Below, in pieces: positions 1 to 6,695 of a DNA stretch of 25,197 nt; within the stretch, counting starts at the first letter, position 1; each line of letters opens with the position of its first letter. The position numbers were made by a program, and so were the translations under genes. The notes under the pieces are model-generated. The model saw nothing but the letters and a program-made list of their open reading frames with translations, had not been told where the DNA came from and did no database searches. This DNA comes from Pseudomonadota bacterium (GTDB lineage: Bacteria; Pseudomonadota; Gammaproteobacteria; Steroidobacterales; Steroidobacteraceae): NCBI GenBank assembly GCA_023417315.1, contig JAEZFW010000046.1, positions 1 through 25,197 on the forward strand. Direction: 5' to 3'.

Positions 1-28
1 GCGGGGGAGGGTTAGGGTGGGGGCATCT
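1..28. repeat. G-rich palindromic repeat, partial copy in the GH35 frame
   Basis: This 28-base stretch matches 202-229 at 27 of 28 positions and is cut by the window edge. On the minus strand both copies are read as DAPT(L/P)TLPR. The two copies are 201 bases (67 codons) apart, so they share one reading frame. Confidence 0.75.
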
Positions 29-2427
29 TCAAACTGCGGCAGCGCGAACGTGCTCACACCCGTCGTCGGCGGACGCGCGAGTCCGGTCGCATGTTCGTCT
101 TGTCCGATGAACACACCATCAACCCACACCTGCACGAGACCCGCACCGCCACCGCCCCAGTGCAGCGTGAGCGTTTCCGCTAAAACTCCCTCCCCTGCAC
201 CGCGGGGGAGGGTTGGGGTGGGGGCATCTAGCTCGAATCTCCCTCGATACCACACATCTCCATGGTGAAATCCATAGTCATCCATCGTGAGCACCGGTTG
301 ACCGGCGGGAGGTTTGGTCGGGCCATGCGTGCGGGCGCGATCCGCCGCGATCCAACTTGCATCGTCGAAGCGAGGATCGGCTTCAGGCGATCCGTGCTGC
401 ACTTTCCACGCTGCTTTGCTGAGATCCGGCAGAGCGATCTTCTCGGGACCTTTGAGCGTGTTGCGGCCAAGCAAACTGCTGCTTTCTGTGGCCGTTGTCT
501 GTACACGCACTCCGTTCCACGAGACGGTGCTCGCGCGAGGAGGTGCCCAAAGCTCCAGCTCGCTGGGCTGCGACGTATCGCCGCGAAGCGCGACTGTGTT
601 GCCTGAGATAGATGCACTGCGCACGAGCTGCGGACCTCGTATCAGTACCGGACCTGCGGCTGTGTTCTGACGCCAGAACGATTGCGTGACCGATTCACTT
701 CCAATCAGCAGCAGAAGCGGCGCTCGACCGCCATCTTGAATACGTACGCGCGCGAGGTCGCCGTGCACATAGTTCAGTTGCAAGTCGCCGCTGGAAGGAT
801 CGAAGTGGCTCGAGACTTGGCCTGCGATGACCGCGACCTTCGGCTGCCGCGAGAAGCGCAGGACTGTTTCACCGTCCTCTCCTGCGCGCCCGTATATCAG
901 CGCGAGGTCCGTCTCACCGACCTGCAAATGCGTCTGCAGCTCCGAGGTCGAGTACACGAGTTGCTGTCGCGCGAGCGCGTAGGACGCGAGCAGAATCTTC
1001 GCGTCCTGCCCGTCGATGCGCAGCGTGCCTTGCTGTGGAACGACGTAATGCCCGTCTTCCGTGTCGATCTGAAACGTGAACGCATCGTTCGTCGTCGCAT
1101 TCGAAGGGTCGTGCATCGCGACATAGATATGAGTGTCGCGATCCGATCTACGCGCCTTTCCGGTGTTGTGGTAAATCTTGATCGCAGAGGAAGAAGCGCG
1201 CACCAGCTCGGCCTTGCGCATGCTGCGTAATGGCTCGGCAACTTCGATGAACTGCCCGAGCTGCTTCATGGTATGAGCCTTGTCGCGCAGCCGTCTGGCT
1301 TCATCGATCGCCGCGCCATAGTCGTACGACGTGAAAACGACCGGCGCCGGCAACCAACCCCAGGAGGTGCCGCCGAACGTCATGTAGAAACTCTGGATCG
1401 TCAATCCGTTTGCGATGTTCGTCCCGTAGAACACGCGTTGATAACCAGGTCCGTTGCGGAGTGCCGTGCAAGGGTAGGTATCGTTGCTGCCCCAGTAGTC
1501 GAACCATCCACCGCCGAACTCCGCGGTGAATCCAGGCGTGGAAGGCGAGGCTGTGGCGCCGCCTTTCGCGCCGCCGACGCTGTACAAGCCGAAGTCCGGT
1601 GCGACATTCGGCATCCCGGGCGTCGCATCGACATTGCACGATCCGCCCGGGTAAGCATCGAATGCATATAGATCGACCGGGCCGTGCACCACTCCGGGAA
1701 CATTCGTCCCCTTCGGCACCCAGTACCCGTTACGCCCTTTGTCGTTGTGGAAGATCGGCACCGAGATGCCATCGCGACGCACCTTGCCGTAGAGGTGCTG
1801 CATGTAGCGCTGATGAGAAGGCGAGGTGAGGTCGAGCTCGTTCTCGATCTGATACAAGATCACCGTGCCTCCGCCGTCCGTGAGCTGATGTCGTTTGACG
1901 ATTGCGTTGATTTGCGAGAGCCATTCATCAGCCGCTTCCATGTATTCGGGCGCGTCCGTGCGCGCCCGCGCCGCCTGTGTCACGAGCCAGCTCGGAAAGC
2001 CGCCGCGCGTGACCTCCGCATTCATGTACGGGCCCGGACGCACGATGACATAGAGGCCGACTTCCTTCGCGGTGCGCAGCAATCGATCCATGTCGCGCAC
2101 ACCGGAGAAGTCGTACACGCCGCGTTTTGGCGAGTGATAGCCCCACGCGAAGTAGAACGCGACGGTGTTATATCCGCTCGCTTTCATCTTCTCGAGCACA
2201 TCGCGCCATAGGCTCGGGCTCGGCAAGCGAAACGGGTGCATCTCGCCACCCCAGACGAAGATGCGCTCGCCGTCGATCATCAAGGATTGCGAGTCCCACG
2301 TGATCCGAGCCGCAGGCTCTGTCGCAGCATTCGCATCACCCAAGAGAATCGCGGAGCAAAGCAACGCAAGCGCTGCGATCCGTTTCGTGCGCGTACGTCT
2401 CGACGTCGTGCCTGAGTTAAAGGCCAT
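1..2427 (-). CDS. GH35 beta-galactosidase, exported, 3' end beyond the window
   Basis: This gene encodes a glycoside hydrolase family 35 beta-galactosidase that would release terminal beta-galactose, probably from pectic galactan, in the periplasm or outside the cell. The open frame covers 809 codons with no stop before the window edge, so the C-terminus is missing. Residues 1-34 form a basic signal peptide ending near DANA. The N-terminal barrel carries GGEMHPFR and RPGPYMNAE. The acid/base motif YQIENEL gives Glu197 and the nucleophile motif FTAEFGGGWF gives Glu303. TSYDYGA follows further on. The distal part resembles the jelly-roll region of long GH35 enzymes. The ATG at 2427 lies 3 bases after the rhaM stop codon, so the two are probably translationally coupled. 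Two copies of a G-rich repeat are read through in frame in the jelly-roll part. The family call is firm; the exact substrate is inferred from neighbours. Confidence 0.88.
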   Translation of the reverse strand, partial: MAFNSGTTSRRTRTKRIAALALLCSAILLGDANAATEPAARITWDSQSLMIDGERIFVWGGEMHPFRLPSPSLWRDVLEKMKASGYNTVAFYFAWGYHSPKRGVYDFSGVRDMDRLLRTAKEVGLYVIVRPGPYMNAEVTRGGFPSWLVTQAARARTDAPEYMEAADEWLSQINAIVKRHQLTDGGGTVILYQIENELDLTSPSHQRYMQHLYGKVRRDGISVPIFHNDKGRNGYWVPKGTNVPGVVHGPVDLYAFDAYPGGSCNVDATPGMPNVAPDFGLYSVGGAKGGATASPSTPGFTAEFGGGWFDYWGSNDTYPCTALRNGPGYQRVFYGTNIANGLTIQSFYMTFGGTSWGWLPAPVVFTSYDYGAAIDEARRLRDKAHTMKQLGQFIEVAEPLRSMRKAELVRASSSAIKIYHNTGKARRSDRDTHIYVAMHDPSNATTNDAFTFQIDTEDGHYVVPQQGTLRIDGQDAKILLASYALARQQLVYSTSELQTHLQVGETDLALIYGRAGEDGETVLRFSRQPKVAVIAGQVSSHFDPSSGDLQLNYVHGDLARVRIQDGGRAPLLLLIGSESVTQSFWRQNTAAGPVLIRGPQLVRSASISGNTVALRGDTSQPSELELWAPPRASTVSWNGVRVQTTATESSSLLGRNTLKGPEKIALPDLSKAAWKVQHGSPEADPRFDDASWIAADRARTHGPTKPPAGQPVLTMDDYGFHHGDVWYRGRFELDAPTPTLPRGAGEGVLAETLTLHWGGGGAGLVQVWVDGVFIGQDEHATGLARPPTTGVSTFALPQFEDAPTLTLPR
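188..229. repeat. G-rich palindromic repeat with hairpin inside the GH35 gene
   Basis: CCCTCCCC (188-195) pairs with GGGGAGGG (205-212) around a 9-base loop, followed by the G-rich tail shared with bases 1-28. It is translated as a Pro/Gly-rich insert (APTPTLPRGAGEG) between recognisable beta-galactosidase segments. This resembles the dispersed palindromes of many proteobacteria that tolerate insertion in coding sequence. Confidence 0.75.
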
Positions 2428-2430
2428 CGA

Positions 2431-2796
2431 TCATTCCAGATGGAACATCAATTGGAGCGGCCACTCCTTCGGCCGATGCGACACCTTCTGCCTTCCATCA
2501 CTTCCATCACTTCCGTCCCTTCCATCACCTTCATCACTTGTCACCATCAGATCCGCCATGTAAGCCCACCAACGCTGCATCACCGGTTGGCTCGGCAAAG
2601 AGTCGCGTCGATGAAACGGCGCAAGCTTGAGAACGGCGAATAGGGAGTTCGACTCGGGATCCAGGAAGATCGAATAGTCGTAGATGCCTGCGTCTCGGAG
2701 CGCATTGACCAGCTCCGGCCAGATCGCATCGTGACGGCGCCGATATTCATCGCTCACGCCAGGCTTGAGCTGCATGCGAAAAGCAATCGAGGTCAC
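2431..2796 (-). CDS. rhaM: L-rhamnose mutarotase
   Basis: RhaM interconverts the alpha and beta anomers of L-rhamnose in the cytoplasm, feeding rhamnose catabolism. I chose the GTG at 2796 because a GGAG ribosome site lies 7 bases upstream and because it places the family histidine (in EYRRRH) at residue 22, its position in E. coli RhaM. The frame stays open upstream to 3006, but that stretch is low-complexity and crosses a terminator. Family landmarks are RMQL near residue 7, the IWPEL motif, YDYSIFLD, SLFAVLKL and QRWWAYM. The protein is 121 aa rather than about 104 because an acidic DGS/DGR run is inserted before the C-terminal QLMFHLE. No signal peptide is present. It overlaps nothing, but its stop is 3 bases from the GH35 start. 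A strong terminator lies just upstream, so expression may rely on read-through from receptor 1. Confidence 0.82.
   Translation of the reverse strand: MTSIAFRMQLKPGVSDEYRRRHDAIWPELVNALRDAGIYDYSIFLDPESNSLFAVLKLAPFHRRDSLPSQPVMQRWWAYMADLMVTSDEGDGRDGSDGSDGRQKVSHRPKEWPLQLMFHLE
2492..2536. repeat. Nonamer minisatellite inside rhaM
   Basis: Five consecutive 9-base units of CTTCCATCA type (plus strand) run through the 3' part of rhaM. On the coding strand they give a 15-residue run made of DEG, DGR and DGS triplets. Because the unit is three codons long, changes in copy number would keep the frame. Confidence 0.8.
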
Positions 2797-2844
2797 GGTG
2801 ATATCTCCGTCATTCCGCGAACGCTGCGATCGACTCGAGGTTTC

Positions 2845-2888
2845 AAAAAAACCGCCGACGCGAGGTGCTGAGGCGACTCGCGCGGCGG
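2845..2888 (-). terminator. Strong intrinsic terminator between receptor 1 and rhaM
   Basis: Read on the minus strand, the arms CCGCC+CGCGAG and CTCGCG+GGCGG pair (11 base pairs with a small internal bulge, 12-base loop) and are followed by seven T. It lies 127 bases after the receptor-1 stop codon and 48 bases before the rhaM start, leaving little room for a separate promoter. Confidence 0.75.
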
Positions 2889-2970
2889 GGGAGTGGGGCT
2901 TGCGGCCGGGGAAGCTGCAAGCCTCGAGCGTCATTACGCTGCATGCACTCTTAGAACCTCTCGTCGCAGG

Positions 2971-3001
2971 ACTCCTCTTCCGTTGCGAACGAAAGAGGAG
3001 T
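2971..3001 (-). other. Hairpin just after the receptor-1 stop codon
   Basis: ACTCCTCTT (2971-2979) pairs perfectly with AAGAGGAGT (2993-3001) across a 13-base loop. No T run follows on the minus strand, so it looks more like a 3'-end stabilising or processing hairpin than a terminator. Confidence 0.5.
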
Positions 3002-3014
3002 GCCATCGCTCGAG

Positions 3015-5987
3015 CTAGAACTTGATCGTCGCCCCCAGCGTGTAGGTGGTGCCGATCTCGGTCTCGAACAGCGTGTCTTCGCGATCGTTGTCGATGTATA
3101 GCGTGTTGCGCTCACCCGTGAGGTTCTGAGCCTCGAGCAGGATCGTGACGAAGTCGTTGACGAACCAGGATGCCTGCGCATCCACGAACGTCGTGGAGAG
3201 ATCGCCGCGCACATCGCTGCCGGGCGAAGCCGGTAACGCGCGGAAGAACCGGTCACGGTAGGCCGCCGTGGCGCGCACGCTGAAGCGATCGTTCTCGTAG
3301 AACAGCGTGCCGCTCGCGGCATTGGGTGACAGGCCCACGAGGTCCGCAGTGACGGTCGATGTAGGCACGCCTCCGGCGCTCGTGAGGATGTACTCGATCT
3401 CTGCTTCCGCGCGCGTGTAGTTCGCCAGCACGCCGAAGTCGCTCCAGAAGCCCGGCAGAAAGCTGAACATCACTTGCGCGTTGATCTCGAAGCCCTTCAA
3501 CGGACCGCCCGGCGTGTTCTCCAGCCGACCGACCGTGAAGATGTCCGTTGGCGAGGATGGCGTGCCGTCGAGCAATGAGTCTGGTAATCCAAGCTCGCGA
3601 TATGGAACCTGGCTCGTGATGCGCTGGATGAAGCTTTCGATGTCCTTGTAGAAGTACGCGACCGACAGCAGCGAGCCTTCCGCGAAGTACCACTCAAGCG
3701 CAACGTCCGCCGTCTTGGCGCGGATTGGATCGAGGAACGGATTGTTCACGTTGCCGGTGCGAGTGGTCGCCGTGACGCCTGCTGTCGGCGTCAGGTTGCC
3801 GAGCTCGGCGCGTGACATCACTTTCGCACCAGAGACGCGTGCGAGCAGGTCGTCGGTCAGCTCGAACACGATGTTGAACGACGGCAACGTATCCGTGTAA
3901 TCGGTCTCCACTTCGTTGTACTGGCCGAACGCGGTGTAGATCGACGTCGACGGCGCGGATACCGGAAGGTTGCCGGACGCGAACTGGTCGGTCTTCACAT
4001 AGCGCACACCGAAATCGCCGCGGATTGGAATGCCGAAGCGAGCTCCCGTATCGAACATGAACATCAGATAGGCGCTCGACACGTCCTCGAACAGCTCGCT
4101 CCGCCCGGCGCCGCATTCGGTTCGGCACGTGGGGATGCTGTCGATGTCGAAGACCTCGTCCCACTTGTTGAGGTCGATGGCTGCCCAGCTTGCGGGCGCG
4201 CCCGATCCGAACAGGTCATCCAGATCGCGGATCTGTCTCGTGATGTCTGCGAGCGTGACGCCTGCAGGCAGTGCCTGGGTCACGGTCGCATTTCGAAGTG
4301 GGTTCGAATTCCAGCTCGTGAAATGGTTTTCGCGATACTGAGCACCGACCTTCGTGCGGAACATCTCGCTGAATTGCCACGTGCCGCTCAATTCGAATGT
4401 GTTGATCGCAGTCGTGTTCTCCGAAGGTTTGCCTTGCAATGAGAAGCCACCCGTGACGGTCTGGTTGCCGTCCGGCGAAGGTCCGTACAGGAAGGCATTG
4501 GGATCCGAGACATCGAAGCCGAAGGAGATGCGCGGCGAGCGTCGTCCGCCGCGGAAATCGACCTCGAAGTTGTCGGTATCGATCGCATCGATGAAGGTTT
4601 GGAAGCGCAGCGGGCCTTCCCACGTATTGACGGAGCGGCCTGCGAAGAAATTCATACCGAAGGCGTCGTTGAACTGGTGATCCACGTTGAGGGTCAGCTG
4701 TTCGAACGTGGAGGTGAACCGGTCGACCAGTCCTTCGGACCGCACATCGACACCATCAAAGAGCCCATACACCATCGAGCCCTGATCATCGAACTCGACC
4801 GCGCGGATCGACGTCATGGGCTGGCCGTTGTTGCTGATATTGCGGCCGAACGAGAGTCCCAGGATGTAGTTGTCTCGCCGCTCTTGCTCGTAGCGCGAGA
4901 GCAAGCCGTCGAGCGAAATCGACGTGTCCTCGGTCGGACGCCACTCGAATGACAGCGTGCCGCCAGTCCGCTCGGTATCCTGTTCGGAGTTCACGTAACG
5001 CGGCAGGCGCGGATGGAATGCGCCGCCGCCGGGCACTGGGTTGCCCGCAGCGTCGCGAATCGCAGGATTGGTTCTGTTGTAGACCTCGAGGAATGCGTCC
5101 ATGTCGCTCGTACGAGGATTGTTCGTGCTGCAGTTCTCGGCCGTCGAACCGCGCGAACCGTAGGCAGGGCTCGGAGGGGTGAGTGTCCAGCCCACTGGCG
5201 TACAGAACGGCACATTGTTCGGCGCGGCTGCGGTGCCGACGTTGTTGCCATTCGTCCCGAAATGAAGGACGTCGACAGCTGAGTAACCCACTTCGCGCAG
5301 GTGCCGTTCTTGGTAGGAAATGGATGCCAGTACACCGAAGGTATCGTTGAAGAATCTCTTCGATGCGATCATCGAGACGCGCGGATCGACATCGTCGCTG
5401 ATTTCGTTCCAGATGCCGCGGCCAGTGATCGAGAACGCCTGCTCCTGGTCGTAATCGAAGGCGCCCGGCGCTCTCAGGTCGACCGTCGCGCCCAACGAAC
5501 CTTCCTCGACATCCGCAGATGGCGTCTTGCGCACGGCGAGCTCCGAGAAAATCTCGGTGGGGAACACATTGAAATCGAAGCTGCGCCCGTTGTTTCCGGC
5601 GCCATAGATGTCGCTGCCGCCTGTCTGCGCCGCGCCCTCCATGCCGTTGATTCGGACGCGCGTGAACTGCGCGCCGAGACCGCGAACCGAAATGTTGCGG
5701 CCCTCGCCGCCCTCACCGCGAGTCAGTGCGACACCGGGAATGCGCTGCATGGATTCGGCGAGATTGCTGTCCGGAAACTTGCCGATGTCTTCGGCCGCGA
5801 TGACGTCGATGGCGGCCGTCTCCGAGCGCTTCTCGGCCAGCGCCGTATTGAGAGAGCCTCTGAATCCGGTGACGATGATTTCTTCTACATTCCCGGAGCC
5901 GGCCTGTTCTTGCGCGTACACGGGCAAAGCGATCGCAGTGCTTGTCAGCGCGATGGAGATCGCATTGCGTACGATGCTCTTCGTCAT
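3015..5987 (-). CDS. TonB-dependent receptor 1 (oligosaccharide importer)
   Basis: This is an outer-membrane TonB-dependent receptor of 990 aa, at the large end typical of carbohydrate-uptake receptors of Xanthomonads and Caulobacters. A signal peptide covers residues 1-25 (ends VYA, then QEQ). The TonB-box-like EEIIVTG is at 35-41. The plug contains DVIAAEDIGKFPDSN, RIPGV, NISVRGLG and RVRINGMEG. The rest is a beta-barrel ending in a terminal Phe (TIKF), as expected for assembly by the Bam machinery. I chose the ATG at 5987 because a GGGGGG ribosome site ends 7 bases before it; an in-frame ATG at 5993 lies in the spacer and is too close. A LacI-type operator candidate lies about 100 bases upstream. 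The neighbouring lyase, mutarotase and beta-galactosidase suggest rhamnogalacturonan oligosaccharides as substrate; that is inference. Confidence 0.92.
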   Translation of the reverse strand: MTKSIVRNAISIALTSTAIALPVYAQEQAGSGNVEEIIVTGFRGSLNTALAEKRSETAAIDVIAAEDIGKFPDSNLAESMQRIPGVALTRGEGGEGRNISVRGLGAQFTRVRINGMEGAAQTGGSDIYGAGNNGRSFDFNVFPTEIFSELAVRKTPSADVEEGSLGATVDLRAPGAFDYDQEQAFSITGRGIWNEISDDVDPRVSMIASKRFFNDTFGVLASISYQERHLREVGYSAVDVLHFGTNGNNVGTAAAPNNVPFCTPVGWTLTPPSPAYGSRGSTAENCSTNNPRTSDMDAFLEVYNRTNPAIRDAAGNPVPGGGAFHPRLPRYVNSEQDTERTGGTLSFEWRPTEDTSISLDGLLSRYEQERRDNYILGLSFGRNISNNGQPMTSIRAVEFDDQGSMVYGLFDGVDVRSEGLVDRFTSTFEQLTLNVDHQFNDAFGMNFFAGRSVNTWEGPLRFQTFIDAIDTDNFEVDFRGGRRSPRISFGFDVSDPNAFLYGPSPDGNQTVTGGFSLQGKPSENTTAINTFELSGTWQFSEMFRTKVGAQYRENHFTSWNSNPLRNATVTQALPAGVTLADITRQIRDLDDLFGSGAPASWAAIDLNKWDEVFDIDSIPTCRTECGAGRSELFEDVSSAYLMFMFDTGARFGIPIRGDFGVRYVKTDQFASGNLPVSAPSTSIYTAFGQYNEVETDYTDTLPSFNIVFELTDDLLARVSGAKVMSRAELGNLTPTAGVTATTRTGNVNNPFLDPIRAKTADVALEWYFAEGSLLSVAYFYKDIESFIQRITSQVPYRELGLPDSLLDGTPSSPTDIFTVGRLENTPGGPLKGFEINAQVMFSFLPGFWSDFGVLANYTRAEAEIEYILTSAGGVPTSTVTADLVGLSPNAASGTLFYENDRFSVRATAAYRDRFFRALPASPGSDVRGDLSTTFVDAQASWFVNDFVTILLEAQNLTGERNTLYIDNDREDTLFETEIGTTYTLGATIKF

Positions 5988-5994
5988 TTTCATT

Positions 5995-6000
5995 CCCCCC
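5995..6000 (-). promoter_or_regulatory. Ribosome binding site of receptor 1
   Basis: A run of six G on the minus strand sits exactly 7 bases before the ATG at 5987. It decides against the upstream ATGs at 5993 and 6080. Receptor 2 has the same run at the same distance. Confidence 0.7.
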
Positions 6001-6086
6001 TTTAGGATGCAATTTCGGAGCAGTTGACCCGACAACGAAGTCTCGTGTGCTTCGTTCGCGAGCCCTCGAATTTTCTGCACTGATAT

Positions 6087-6102
6087 CGGTAACCGGTGTC
6101 AC
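6087..6102. promoter_or_regulatory. LacI-type operator candidate upstream of receptor 1
   Basis: CGGTAACCGGTGTCAC is centred on the ACCGGT palindrome and matches 9550-9565 at 13 of 16 positions. LacI-family operators of proteobacterial sugar loci typically have a central CG with this kind of symmetry. It lies 100 bases before the receptor-1 start. No LacI gene is in the window. Confidence 0.55.
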
Positions 6103-6112
6103 CTCTGCGGCT

Positions 6113-6135
6113 TAAAAAAGCGGAATCCTCCGCTT
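6113..6135 (-). terminator. Intrinsic terminator upstream of receptor 1
   Basis: On the minus strand AAGCGGA pairs with TCCGCTT across a 4-base loop and a T run follows directly. It would end transcripts arriving from the lyase gene, about 560 bases after that gene's stop codon, so receptor 1 needs its own promoter. Confidence 0.7.
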
Positions 6136-6695
6136 AACGTTGACTTCAACTGCGCCGGTCGTCACCCATGAATGCGAGCACTCACGAGCCTCGAACAGCC
6201 ACTCGAATCCCGAGCGCGTGATCGCTAAGCACGGAAGCTTTCCCGCACCTTGCCTGCGTTCTCGAGATGTCTCTGAAGGGTCCCCCCTGCTAAGAAGGTC
6301 GCTCAGATTTGAGCGATTTGTAACGTATTTGATTGCGGAGCGCTAGTGGTTTGTTTCCTGATGACAGTACAACGCGTCAAAACTTTCCAATAAACGAGGA
6401 ATGACCGAAGTTGAACGACTCCACATGTGGCAGATATCAAAGAATAGGTATCGCTTTCGATCGCTTCTGTTCTCGCTCAAGTAAATTTTGCCAGCGCGGC
6501 GATCATTGAGGTGTGCGGTTGCAGTCACGCCTGCTGAGCCCCAATGAACCGGCATGTCGGAAATGATCTCGCGGAGAACGTGGCGGCCGCGGCGAAAACC
6601 AACAGAGTCGGAGCCTGCTAGAGGACTTTTTGCTTTCCGCCGCAATCGCCGCGGTCGCCGCGGTCGCCGCGAGAGTTATCTTTCTCCAGACACAA
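6136..6695. other. Non-coding stretch with dispersed repeat pieces
   Basis: No convincing gene lies here. A 100-codon open frame on the minus strand has no recognisable features. Bases 6561-6577 are the reverse complement of 20891-20907 (17 of 17). Around 6641-6672 there is a run of CGCCGCGGT-like units related to the repeat block at 20915-20945. The rest shows nothing I can interpret. Confidence 0.55.

Noticed and set aside
2797..3006. Longer 191-aa version of RhaM starting at 3006
   Set aside because: The extension is low-complexity, crosses a strong terminator, and would push the conserved His far from its family position; GTG 2796 fits exactly.
5301..6005. 234-codon plus-strand frame opposite receptor 1
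   Set aside because: It is antisense to the receptor signal peptide and plug.
6343..6645. 100-codon minus-strand frame downstream of the lyase
   Set aside because: It has no domain or ribosome site, overlaps repeat pieces, and the composition is not gene-like. Left as non-coding.
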